Assembly (NCBI GenBank): GCA_011503125.2
Contig: WWBZ02000002.1
Span: forward strand, 930,001 to 994,000
Direction of reading: 5' to 3'
DNA from: Botryosphaeria dothidea
Taxonomy: Eukaryota; Ascomycota; Dothideomycetes; Botryosphaeriales; Botryosphaeriaceae
DNA: 64,000 nt
Positions 33,343 through 45,200 of the stretch are shown piece after piece. The position numbers and the translations under genes were made by a program. The notes below the pieces were generated by a model. That model was not told the origin of the DNA, searched no databases, and was given only the letters and a program-made list of their open reading frames with translations. How positions within the stretch are numbered: position 1 is the stretch's first letter; each line of letters opens with the position of its first letter.

Positions 33343-35792
33343 TCATCCGTTGAATGCGTTATAGGAATAATCACCTGAAATGAACCGTGTCAAATATCTG
33401 CCGAAAGAGCAAGGATAGGACGAGGTTGGCCAAATGCATGGCAGAATTTTGCAAGAAACACTTACCATTTAGCGACCCCCAAGAAACTGATCCGAAGATA
33501 TCCAACTCATTAACCGAAGGATCTCCTAGAAGAGGATCTGCGAGCTCTGGATCGCTGAGCCCGGTATACGACGGATCGCTGAACAAGTTTTCGGCAGGGA
33601 AATGGGTGGGGTCAGGACCAGGAGGCGTGAAAATGTAATGGCTGGCTGGAAACGCCTGGTCGAACTGTGGCTGCGGAGTTGACCCTTGTGAATTCGAGTT
33701 CTGGGAGCCATCTGGGGAATGAAAAGGGCCGCTCTGGTGCGACGCAGCATTCACATCCGGCGTACCGCTCGAGACTCGGCTGTTTGTCATGTCCTGGAAT
33801 GCTTGGATGCGCGGGTGATTGTGAGACTGCGAATAGTTGCTGTGCGAAGCAGTCAGTGCTCGCCGTATTGCGGCCGAAGGCTCAAGATCGGCTGAGTTAT
33901 ACCCGTTACTTGTGGAAGGCCTGGAGTACCGGACACGCTTATTATGATCCATTTCATCGGTACCCGATCTCTTTTTTTGCCCGGACTTGAGCTCTGAGAA
34001 GAGCCTCGTCAATGTCTGGTAGTAAGTCATGGCGCTCTTCCAGTGGTCCTTCATCAGACGGAGGAGGCGAATGCATGAAGAAATTTCTCTGATGGATATG
34101 TCAGCATTAAACCTTGGAAGAACAAACGGCCGCGGCTTGGCGCTGAATTTGACAGATCATGCGACAACGCAGAGTACATGAAATAACTCACTTAAAACCC
34201 TTCTCTGAAGGATAGAAATGAAGCTGACAGGCGAAGACAAGAATGAGACCAGCCATCCAACCAGCCGACAGGAGTTCCGGGAGGAAGAACGGTTGACGCA
34301 GTTGCAGCTGCATCTCGAGCGCCCCGATGATGGTGCGGCTTGCGCCTATGCAGGTCTGCATGCTGGCCAAGAATTCAGGCGATTTAGAAGGTAATGATAG
34401 GCAGGGCCTATTGACTAGCAACAGCAGCTGCTGATAGAGAACAGTGAAGAGAGGAACGAAGCTTGGAGGAGATTCATCCGACGGCTCTCCGTTGGGAAAC
34501 ACCACACTTTCCACGGAAGTCAACTTCATGGGCAGCGAATTGTACCAACTGTGAATATCGGCGGTGATGTAGAGAATTTTCGAATGATCGACGGATCGGA
34601 CGTGGATGGACTTGTGAAAGAGCTCGATGGCTTTGCCAGTAAGCTGGCTATAGCCAACCAAACCAACGAGGACGACGTCTTTGTGCACGGCTTCTGGCTG
34701 GTTTCCCGGCGTGTCATTCCGCGGCAAACCTTGTGAGTAGTCCGGACCGTCAGTTCTGTAACCATCATCGCTGACCGTTTGTTGCACTGAACCTGCAGAC
34801 ATGCCTGAAGAAGAGGACTCCTCCCTCGACATGCGACCTGGAGCGAAGGGTCTCAGAGAGGGAGGTCTGTGCCTTTCCTTGCCTGGCATGCAAACATCAA
34901 TGTCCGAGTCTTGGAAACCAAGGGGGATCCCGAGACCTTGACTCAGATAGCGGTCCAAGACATAAGCACTCCAGAATATACGTTTCCGCATATCCCTGTC
35001 ATGGTCTGAGAGCTGCGTGTAGCGGTTGGGACACCTGTGGAGGCCAGCGTGGAACAGGGACTTGTTCAGCATACCGCCGACAGCGGAGGCAGATCTGAAC
35101 GATCCGGCGCAGACAAAGTACAGTTGGGCAGCAAGGAGGGCCTGGAGGCTGTGAAGGCCCTGCTTGGTGGCGAGAGAGCTGAGGGCAAAGATCAGACTCT
35201 GGGAGGACTCTATGCGTGAATGGCGCGGAAGGATGTCCCTTGCGATGCCTGCCTGGGCGACGTTGAGGATGCACTGGGCAATTATAGCGCGACAACACCT
35301 GTGTCTATCGGGATCGTTGCCCGGCGGGTTGAAGGCAGGCTTGGCAGGATCATAGAGGGTTTCAACTTCCTGGATGAAGGACGGGCCGTGCACAAAGGGA
35401 AATAGAGGATGCCATAGCTTGAAGTATAAGATGATAAGTTTCTTGGAGATTTGGGGGTTCGGAGGACGGCCGAGCCCTGGAGGGGCGGCGTCGTAGGCAG
35501 GGCCGCGCGGAATCGGGGTGGTGAAGGACTGAAGATGAGCCGGCGAATTGGAGTTTTCGTGGGAAGTGGTTTCGTCGAGCAGGAAGTCTTCGAGCGGGTT
35601 GGGTCCCTCCTGCTCGGGGTCGATCAGAGAGGGCGAGTCGGCAGAGTGGGCGCCTGGATCCTTGGAGGCTTTGAAGGCATTGCGGACGGTGTTGACGAAG
35701 TAGACGCCGGTGGAGCTCCCCAGGAAACTGCTCTCTTCGTTCTCACGGGCCCGCAAGGTGCCAACCTCGACGATCTGCATTGGCGAGCCCAT
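33343..35792 (-). CDS. Fungal-specific transcription factor domain protein without a visible Zn2Cys6 cluster
   Basis: Three exons: 35792-34192, 34088-33466 and 33374-33343. Intron 34089-34191 (GTGAGT...GCTGAC...CAG) is clear. Intron 33375-33465 (GTAAGT...TTTCAG) gives a short last exon; an alternative acceptor would shorten the tail. The model gives 751 residues. The start ATG sits in a good context (ACCATGG). The middle-homology domain runs from about 120 to 480, with LIILYFKLWHPLFPFVHGPS, KRIFWSAYVLDRYLSQGLGI, LGFQDSDIDVCMPG and a central Ser-rich insertion. The C-terminal region continues the domain (CIRLLRLMKDHWKSAM) and then is Ser/Asn/Pro-rich. Relatives of this type (XlnR-like) normally have an N-terminal CxxCRxRKxKCD zinc cluster. 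None is found within the model or in the minus-strand frames up to about 36900. Either an upstream exon was missed or the protein acts without its own DNA-binding domain. Confidence 0.8.
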
Positions 35793-37090
35793 GGTATGGG
35801 TGGTCGCGGGCGATGGAGGGAGGAGTGGTCAGTGGTGATCCGCGCAGGGAGGCGTTCTGGCCATGCAGGGCTCTGTATGGCATCAGGAGGGACGGCGACG
35901 GACGGCGGAGTGAGGTTGATTCAGGCTTCAGCAGAGGAGGGAAAGGATTCGGGCGAGCGAGCTGCAGCACGCGGGCGGGCCCGTGAGGAGAAGACTGTCA
36001 TGGCAAGCCTAAGCCAGTTCGGCCAGCGTGAGGGCAGGCCAGGCGGGCTGCGGTTCGGCGGCGCGCGACAAAATCTGCGCCAATTTTCGACTGCACGCGT
36101 TTCCCTTGTCGCCGTCCCCGCGTCGACTGCCAGACCGCTCCGTGCGCGAATCGAAGGAGGCGTAGCGCTTCAACTTTCAGCCGTCGCGTGGATCCTGGTC
36201 GTTGGGTTGAATCATCCCGCCCAGCAGCAGCAACAGCAGCAGGAGCAGGGTCCCTTGGTCCGGCACTCCTTCGACTCCACTCCGCCAGCAGTCGCAGCGA
36301 TTGCGCACCGTCGCATAGCTCTCGCGCCGCCGACCAGCTGTGGATGCTTCTCCGTTAGCCCCAGGCCCTGTCCCGAACCGGCTGGCCGGACGGAACCAAG
36401 GGCGGCGGCCAGCTTCCGGCCCAGCGTGTAACACAAATCCTCACCTTTCAGCTCTCCTTTCCCCCCCTTCTGCACTTCTTTATTTTTGTCTCAGCCAATC
36501 GCTACTCGCCTCCGTCATGCCAAAGCCGGTGCCGACGCATCCTCTCACAACTGGCCGGTCCAGCCGTTCAGCCAGGCAATCGCACCAACGCCACTCCGCC
36601 GTCAGGCAGTTGGACACCAGCGCGGACTGCCTCCCTCCGTCACTAGCCGTGTCCGTAGGGCTGAAGACCTGGCGCGATCCAGCAGCTGACTCATTTTGAT
36701 GCCTGAGGCCACCACACGCCTGGGCCCCCAGCTCAGCCGCCTTCACATGCCAGCGGTGACGTCTTCGACGCGGTCCCTTGCGTCGTGTTTTGTCGGCAAA
36801 CCTGACGCCGATAAGGAGCAAGATGGAGCCGAGGCTCGCGATAGCCCTTCGCGTCCTCGGGAACTGATCCCCGAACCAGCAGACAGGACCACCTCGACTA
36901 CGCCCGTACAATCAATCCGCCGCTGATTTCTCCCTTTGCCACAATACATCTCTTTTTGTACCCTGCGTTGCCCCCATCTTGTGCCTCTGTTTCTTCATAG
37001 ATTTCCTGCTCTTTTAGACCGCGTCCTTGCGTCTCACCCAATAGAAAGCCAAGAGATTAGATTAGACATCGCCAACGCATCACCGACCCA
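35793..37090. other. Divergent promoter region with CAG-rich run
   Basis: The region between the minus-strand regulator and the plus-strand peroxidase. It contains a (CAG/CAA)n run at about 36221-36246 and C/T-rich tracts before the peroxidase start. I searched it for a Zn2Cys6 exon on the minus strand and found none. Long plus-strand frames here run in from the shadow of the regulator gene. Confidence 0.5.
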
Positions 37091-38234
37091 ATGCCCAGCA
37101 ACCCAGGCGACTACGACGCCGTCCGCGACGACGTCAAGAAGCTGCTCAAGCAGCCCGAGTACGACGATGGCTCCGCAGGCCCCGTCCTCGTCCGCCTCGC
37201 ATGGTATGTACGCCATCGCTCCAGAGCCCTCTCCGCATCCCGCTCGACCGTCCATCTGCCGCTGTTCAGGACCCTGGGATGTTTTTGCTCCAGGGGCAGC
37301 AGGTTTCCCGAGCCTTCGAACATATTTTTTTTTCAATTTCTTTCACAAGCATGCTATCAAACACAATGCTAACGCCCAACCCAACAGGCACTCGGCCGGC
37401 ACCTACGACGCCCACACCGACACGGGCGGCAGCAACGGCGCCGGCATGCGCTACGAGGCCGAAGGCGGCGACCCGGCCAACGCCGGCCTGCAGCACGCCC
37501 GCGTCTTCCTCGAGCCGGTCAAGGCCGCGCACCCGTGGATAACCTACTCGGACCTGTGGACGCTGGCGGGCGTGGTGGCGATCAAGGAGATGGGCGGGCC
37601 CGACATCCCCTGGCAGGCCGGCCGCACCGATTTCGTCGACGACAGCAAGCTGCCGCCGCGGGGCCGCCTGCCCGACGCCGCGCAGGGCGCCGACCACGTC
37701 CGGTGCATCTTCTACCGCATGGGCTTCGACGACCGCGAGATCGTGGCGCTGAGCGGCGCGCACAACCTGGGCCGGTGCCACGCCGACCGCTCGGGCTTCG
37801 ACGGCGCGTGGGTCAACAACCCGACGCGCTTCTCGAACCAGTACTTCAAGCTGCTGACGTCGGTCGAGTGGAGGGAGAAGGTCCTGCCCTCCGGCATCAA
37901 GCAGTTCGCCTACTACGACGAGGACTCGGAGGAGGAGCTGATGATGCTGCCGACTGACATCGCGCTGCTGCACGACCCGCACTTCCGCCCGTGGGTCGAC
38001 AAGTACGCCAAGGACAAGGACGTCTTCTTCGCCGACTTCTCCAGCGTCTTCGCCAAGCTGATCGAGCTGGGCATCGTGCGCGACGAGAGCGGCGCCGTGC
38101 TCAACACCGACAACGTCAAGGGCGGCCACGTCTCGGCGCCCAAGAAGAGCGAGTTGCCCGGCGCACCGGGCAAGGCTAACGAGGAGGCGGAGCCGCTCAG
38201 GAAGGAGAACGAGAGGTTCAGGGCGAGGCTGTGA
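37091..38234 (+). CDS. Class I heme peroxidase, cytosolic cytochrome c peroxidase-like
   Basis: Reduces hydrogen peroxide using a heme cofactor. Exons 37091-37203 and 37388-38234 flank an unusually long intron (184 bp, GTATGT...GCTAAC...CAACAG) that splits the distal Trp codon. The product has 319 residues. The distal site reads RLAWHSAGTYD (Arg35, Trp38, His39). The proximal heme ligand is His163 in [11 protein letters not shown], the radical-type Trp is Trp179 in [15 protein letters not shown], and the proximal Asp partner is Asp228 in [10 protein letters not shown]. All key residues of class I peroxidases are present. There is no mitochondrial presequence, unlike yeast Ccp1, so a cytosolic form is likely. 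A charged extension of about 30 residues ends the protein ([20 protein letters not shown]). Confidence 0.93.
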
Positions 38235-38713
38235 GGTTCTCGTTGATTTTAGACTTTGCTTTTCTGCTGCTTTCTCGAAGACCGTTAGACTGCGCAAGCT
38301 AGAAGAAGAGACGTTTTTTAGATGAACGATACCACCTAGACCCAAAGACTTTAGAAGAAGAAGATTAAGAGAGATAGAGCTTAGACGTCTTTTCTATAGA
38401 GAATCCAAACGTATTGATGACCATATAAATCCTTTCCGATCTCTCTCCTCTCGCCTCCCCAAACATGTGAGTTACCTTAAGAACATACTCAAAATCACCA
38501 TCGGCTTCGAATAGGCCTATAAGCTTCAGAGCAGTATATTGCAAGACAGAATACCAAAAGACATTGGACTAAAACAAAAAAAAAGTCTCACACCTTCTAC
38601 ATACCCCATCGGTAATGGTCATGATACCGAGCCGCGAAATCATGATCGCAGAGAAGATGAACCGAAAATCGTAACCCCCTTTCACACTCAGGCAGGCCAT
38701 AACCACTATCCAC
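38235..38713. other. Convergent 3' flanks
   Basis: 3' regions of the peroxidase (plus) and the GRDP-like gene (minus), with A-rich purine tracts around 38300-38380. No gene is seen. Confidence 0.5.
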
Positions 38714-41202
38714 TCAACAACCACCGCCTCCGCCGCAACCTCCTCCGGAAGAACCACCGCCTCCTCCTCCACAACCTCCCGAGGAACCTCCCCCTCCTCC
38801 ACCGCAGCCTCCACTCGCACCACTCCCGCAGCCCGCACCACCGCAACTACCCCCCACCCCCGCACACGCGCCTCCAGCGCCAACCATGCCTCCGCAAGTG
38901 CCCTGGCAACAGCCACCCGCGGCGCCCGTCCCCGTCTCAGCGTACCCCGGATCGCCGCCTGCATATCCCACAGCGCCGAGCGGATACGGACCGTATGCGT
39001 ACCCGACGAAGGGGGCGCAAGCGGCGGCGTAAGGATAAGTGCTGTCCCTCCTCTTCTTATCATCATCCCACTCCCTACTCTTAGCGGCGTAGTACTCATC
39101 CCTCTTGGGCGGTTCACGGCCCTCCTTCTTCGCGCGGCGAACCGCAGCGGCGAACGCCTTCTCGAGGTGGGCGCGGCGGGCGGCAGACCAGGCGTAGCTG
39201 TTGTTGGTGCGGACCGAATTGTGCGACGAGATGTGCGGGCCGCGGTGGGGGTCGGACGGGTGCTCGGATTGCGGGTCATGCAGGAGCGCCGTGGCCGAGG
39301 CGTTGGTCGTCTTGAACATGCGCGACAGCGGCGTCGTGTGGGATTCGCGGATGGCCTCGCAGTACCAGCAGGTGCACTCCGAGTAGGGCTGGCCAAACAT
39401 GCGCTGGTACGTCTTGCTCGTCCACTCGAACGACTCGTCCAGCTTGGCCTCCTCGACCTTGTCGTCGTGGTCGATGAAGACGCCGTTGCACTTTGTCTCG
39501 CTGTAGTTGTAGTAGGCGGAGGGGCAGGTCTGGTGTGTGTGCCACGCGAGGTCGACATCGAGGGTGGGCACGGCCATCTTGCGTGGGTTCTGCGCCATGA
39601 TCTTGAAGAAGTTCCTGTACTTTGTGACCAGACGTTCGGCAGTCGAGTAGACGGCAGGCGAGAAGAGCCAACCGATGTTATGCATCTTCTCAATGAAGGT
39701 CCCTTGTCGGGTAACGGCACCAACGAGGTCAATACCGAAAACACTACGGTTGTTCCAGTATCGACTCATCATGCGCCGAACGGATACACGTTCACGGATC
39801 GTTGGACGGTGTCCAGGTCCCTGTATAGACGGTCAGCAAAGCCCAGACATGACAAACGTGAGTGAGTACGGACCGAACCGTGTCTATAAGTAGAGGCAAC
39901 CTTCTTGTCAGAAAGCACCTCTCCAAGCACGACCCTCACTGTATCCAAGCTTGTTCCGGGATCCTTCTTAAGATCAGTGGCTTCGAGCAATCTCACATGA
40001 ATGCCATCCTTGATCCAAGCGCTGGCAAAGAGGGCTGGGGGGGCAATTTGCGATTTCTTCACGCGGTAAGGCGGTCTTCCCTGGTGGTCCAACACCGTAC
40101 CACCGAGAGGCACATCTTCTCTCAGAAGGCGTGAGATATCCTGACGGAACTGATGCACTTGAAGAGTGTCATTCGTGATGATGGTGTTGCAGCTCGGGCA
40201 GTGTTCGGAAAAGTCGCTGTCGGCGTAGCCATCTCCAGGACTAAAGTTGTCGACTGAGCCGGGCGGGAAACCAGCATTTCGTGACCAGGGAATGGACAGA
40301 AAAATGGCTTGTGTGCAGCAGGGGCAACGGAGGGTCTTCTCAAGCGGATCATCCAGGTTGTCCCACAGAAGCTGCGAGTTCTGTATCCACGCCGCCTTGA
40401 CAGCATCATCGACATCATAATCGAACGTGGTATTATCGAGGCAAGCGTTGATGTTCGACCAAGGCAGGCCGGTAGCCCAGAAATCCAGAGCCCCATAGCG
40501 GAGACAATCTTCGAAGAAGATCCGAGGGTTAAGCGTATGGGCATGCCAGACCATGAGGACGTCAAGAGGGGGCAGATTGGCCGGGAAGAAATCCCTGAGG
40601 CGCTCGCCCATTACGCCGGCCGATTCGTGCAACATCGGCTCTTCAAGCAAGGCACGGCCCGTCAAGGGTCCATTCAGCTTGCCGCTTGTGAGTTTCGGCA
40701 CGCACTCGACGAACCACTTCTCGTAGCGGTCGACCGCGCGCGACACGTAAACGGCCCACCTCTTTTCGCGCACCTGCTTGAGCTTGAGCTTGGTATCCTC
40801 ATCGAGGTCGCCATCGTCGGTCTCGACCTTCTGGTCAAGTGCTTTCTTTTCAGATGGTTGCGTGCGATTGACATTTGGACCGACGATACCGAAAATACCG
40901 TCTGTGTTTTCGATGTCCTGGCGGAGATTGTAGAAAGCCTCAAGGAGTTTGAGGTGAGCGATGCACTCGTCGGGAGCAGGCACGTCTCGCTTCCGGAAGG
41001 GATCAATGTTTAAGCTTTCCAGACGGGCGCTGAAGTCTGACGGCAAGGCTGGCCCAGCATCGGAGGAGCCGTCTTGCCGCTGCTCGTTGTAGGCTGGCGG
41101 CGGGGCAGGAGCTGAGGAGTTGGAATGAGAGTGGGAGTTGCTGGAGACGAAAGAGTCGCGAGGGCTCTTCTCACTCTCCAGCGGTTTCTTGAGCAACGGC
41201 AT
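38714..41202 (-). CDS. Glycine-rich domain-containing protein (GRDP, DUF1399 family)
   Basis: Two exons, 41202-39874 and 39820-38714, joined over intron 39821-39873 (donor GTCCGT, branch GCTGAC, acceptor TATACAG), giving 811 residues. The start is MPLLKKPLESEKSPRDS; the frame is open further up, but that part looks like leader. The GRDP core is seen as two copies of its W-H-x-H signature: VWHAHTLNPRIFFEDCLR at about 218-235 and LAWHTHQTCPSAYYNYS near 534-550. Two Cys pairs (RCPCC near 282 and HCPSC near 325) suggest metal binding. The C-terminus is a Gly/Cys-rich tail of about 80 residues with repeats of the type SSGGCGGGGGG. The family occurs in plants and fungi; plant members affect development and stress responses, and the fungal role is unknown. 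Cytosolic by default. Confidence 0.88.
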
Positions 41203-42288
41203 TGTCGATTGTGCAAGTCTGCAGGGGGTTATGCCATGTGGAATGTAGAAATGTGCGGAGGGTGGTGGATATCTGGGGATTGAAGCATGCTGAAGAACAG
41301 CATTAAATGCTGGGGCGACGGCGTTTGGCCTTCCGAGACTAGTGGCTCTGACGTTGGCGAGGACGACTGCGTAAATCCTGAACGAGCGGGCGAGCTGGCG
41401 GGCAGATGGCGTCTCATTGGCCGTCAACAGTTGGTGGAGCCCTAAACCAGGGCACGAGGGAGGAGCCTCTCTGCGCTAACCTACCCATCGGGCTTTCCGC
41501 AAGGCTTAGCTGTGGATAGGCGAGGGGCGACATCCCTACCGGTGCTGATCGAAGAGCTGAGCCCTGTGTGCCTTGCCAATTTTAGCCGCAACATGCTCAG
41601 CCTTAACCTGCTTTGTACCGCGGTCAACTCCAGAGGGTATGTTTTGCAGACTCGTGATCCAGCGCCATTCCTCAGTGAGCGCATTTTTCACTGGCTCCTC
41701 CGGATATTACACCTCGTTATCGATTTCCCTTCATTCAGATCTCGCTGCCAATGCGAGGGGCTGATCTGCAGGTATGCTGACGCCAACGCCCCGATAACCA
41801 ACGGCAACGACTTTTGCGATAGTTTTCTTCCTGTGGGGGGAGAAATGGAACATTAGTTTTTGAATTCTTATATCCGGACAAGTACTTCAGCTCCCTATGA
41901 CACTTGTTACAATCCTTTATTGGTATACTTTCGGGAAAAGTACAAAAAGTCTTTGCCCTAGAGGATCCAAATTTTCGAGTCACCCATGCCTGTCTGCAAG
42001 TATGCTTGTATTACAATCTGAACTAGACTGTTTACTATTCGTTCACTATATATAGCAAGGCATCCTATTGTCCTGCCAGGACTCTATCAATCTATCAGAA
42101 GATCATCTCTGAAATTTAAAAATCCAAAAGAACCTCCAACGCCGCGCTGTTTCTCAGCCGCCCACACAACAAGGGCCTATGCGTTAAAATGTCGTACAGG
42201 GAATAAAACCTCGCGTCCCAGACAAAGAACGACAGCGAGAAAAAAAAAAGCGAAAATAACATCTCAAATCACCGACTCGTGCTTTTGT
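41203..42288. other. Spacer between GRDP-like and ABC transporter genes
   Basis: Promoter of the GRDP-like gene and 3' region of the transporter gene, AT-rich from 41850 to 42260. No gene is supported. Confidence 0.5.
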
Positions 42289-45200
42289 TTACTCCTGCTT
42301 CTTCTTGTTGCTCTTCTTGGGCACACGAATGAGCCAGTAGAGGAACAGTGCGGCGAAGAGGTTGAAGATGATGTAGGCCCACATGATGCCGAAGTTCCTC
42401 CAAGCATCCTTCCAGTAGATGTCGACTTGCGCCAAGAACTGGTTGGTCGAGTCCAGAGGGCAGAACTGGCAGTTGGACGTCGCGCCCTCGTCGAGCAAGT
42501 AGCCTGCTTGAGCAGTCTGGATATACTGCTGCATATACTGTCCGCAGGTCTGGTTCCCCGGAGGCTGGAAGCTGAGGTACTCGTTGGATGCGCAGGTAAC
42601 GTCCGTGTTTGCAACACCAGCGGACAGCATGCCGGAAACGAGGTACGTGAAAGGCGACACGTAGTACATGAAAATCCAGAACCCAGGAAGCGCATCCTTG
42701 GTGGCGAGAACACTAGACACCTGTTAGCTTGGATCAATCAAAGAAGGCGGATCAATTAACTTACCCGTTGAAGATGAGGGTCAGCATGAAGAGCAAGTTG
42801 GCAATGTTACCACCAGTCTCAGCGTTCTCGATACCGGCGATGACCATGTCGGTGAAGGTGCTCGTGAAGAGGAGGAAGGTCCAAACAAGCAGGAACATCA
42901 GACCGCCGCGCTCAGTGACAGAGTCGGTCGGCGTCGCATTCCTGTAGAGACCAATGGGGTAGTACCAGGTGAAGAAGAGCAAGACACCGGCCAACGAGTT
43001 CCACGGGAGCTCGACGACAATCTGAGAGAGCATGAAAGCCTTCCAAGAGTAAGTCTTGCTGGGGCGCTCACGGACCTCGTACAGTGCGCGCTGAGTGCAG
43101 AAGTGGGGCATAATTTGCTGGACCAGATTGCCAAAGATCGTCATAAGCATGAAGATGGCAAACATCTGGTTCTGAAGACCCTGCTGGGTGTTCTTGGCCT
43201 TGAAGAAAGAGAAACCAACGAACAGACCAGACGCAGTGGTAAGCACAAGCTTTGCATAGATGTACGATGGTGTGCGCCAGTACTGCTCGAAGACACGCTT
43301 GGTAACCTCCAAACATTGGACCCAGAAGGGCGCGGCGAACTCGCGATAGCTGGCCTTGTCACCACTGGAGGAAGGCTGAGTCTTTTGAGGGAGCTCCTCT
43401 CTCATCCTCCTGAGCTCATCCTTGACACCGCTGTACTCGGGGCTGTTACGCCAGGTCTGGTGCCAGTCGATATCCGTGTGTGTGCCAGGAGCAGCGCCAA
43501 TGACCTCGAGCATCCATTCGGCCGGGTTGGCCTCAGCGGGACAGGGGTGTGCACCATTGCGCTCGAAGTAGTTTGTCAGAACCTTGGAGTTCTCGCCGAT
43601 TTCACCGAAGTAGACAGTCCTACCACCCTTAGCCAGGAAAAGAAGGCGGTCGAAGCGCTGGAAGAGCATAGCAGAAGGCTGGTGAATAGTGCACAGAATG
43701 GCCTGGCCATTCTTAGTGAGCTTCTCCATCAGATCGCAAATGGCCCAGGAAGTCTGAGAGTCAAGACCGGAAGTAGGTTCGTCAAGGAAGAGAAGAAGCT
43801 GAGGCTTAGCCGCGAGTTCGACACCAATGGTAAGACGCTTGCGCTGTTCGACGTTGAGACCTTCGCCGGGAACACCGACGACAGCGTCAGCGTACTCCTC
43901 CATATCCAGAAGCTTAATTACTTCCTCGACGTAGGCGAGCTTCTCCTCCCGAGAAACGTTGGCAGGCTGACGAAGGAGAGCACTGAAGTTCAGAGCCTCA
44001 CGAACGGTAGAAGTTTGCAAATGCAAGTCCTGTTGTTGGACGTAACCGGTCTTACGCTGGAAAGACGCATCACGCTGGCGACCATCAACGAAAGCATCAC
44101 CAGTGATAACACCCATGGTGACACGAGTAGCAAGAACATCCAGGAGCGTTGTTTTACCAGCGCCGGAGACACCCATGAGCGCAGTTAGAGTACCAGGCTT
44201 GACCCAACCGTCGACGTGGTCGAGAATCCGGCGGGGTTCGCCCTTGATTTTGATATCGTAGCACATATCCTCCCAGTGGAAGATGGCAGTCTGTCTCTGG
44301 ATGATGGCACCGGAGTTGTCATTCTTCTCGGTAACGGGAGTGGGGCCAGTGACACCGGACTCGATGTCGTTGGGAGACTCCTTGGCGGTAGCGGGAATGT
44401 GACCACGGCGGAAGACCAGAACTTCACCCTTCGACTTCTTGGCCTGGATAAACTCGGTGGCGGCAAGGTATGTGCAGCAGAAGAAGATCAAGAAGGCGAT
44501 CATGATGCCAAAGTTCCTCCACTTGTGCGCGTGGTAGTACTCAAATGATGAGTTGATGTACGCATCGCCGTCGACCATAAGCTCTCCAGGGACCGAGCCA
44601 ACGGTGTTGCAGGCCCTTTGGAGGCCTCCGATGTTGGCATAGTTGGGAGCAAGCCCTTGAATATCATTGGGCACAAAGACAGAGCAGCTGAATTTGCGGT
44701 CATGGAACTCGTTGATCATCAAAGACTCAAACCCATAAGAAATAGGGTCCAAGTAGTTGATCCAGCGAGACCAGCCCAACATGTAGCGAGTCGGAATGAC
44801 GAAACCAGTGTAGATGACCAATGCAAGGATGAGGATAGCTGCGGGAGCCATGGCCTGGGACAGTGTACGGGAGACGGAACCAATGGTACGGAAAACCATC
44901 GACATGACGAGCGTAAGCGTGAACGAAATCAGGAGGAAGAAGAAGAAAGCTCCTGGTTCGCGGCGCAGGTTTGTCATGAAGTACAAGATCAAATTGAAGC
45001 ATATGGCGTTTCCAATCTTGTAGGGCATATCCGTAAGCATCGATGCGTAGGCCTCAGCCGAAGGATGATACAGCGCGTATCTGGCGTGCTTCTCCACGAT
45101 CGGGCGCTGAGCGTACAGAGTGAGAATTTCCAGGGCAGAACCGAAAGCGTTGGACAAAATGGCGAAGAACAGAAGGGCACCACGGGAGTAGAAACTGTTG

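Noticed and set aside
35451..36431. 326-residue plus-strand frame with a Gln run
   Set aside because: First half is antisense to the regulator; the Gln run is a CAG repeat in the promoter; no coding support.
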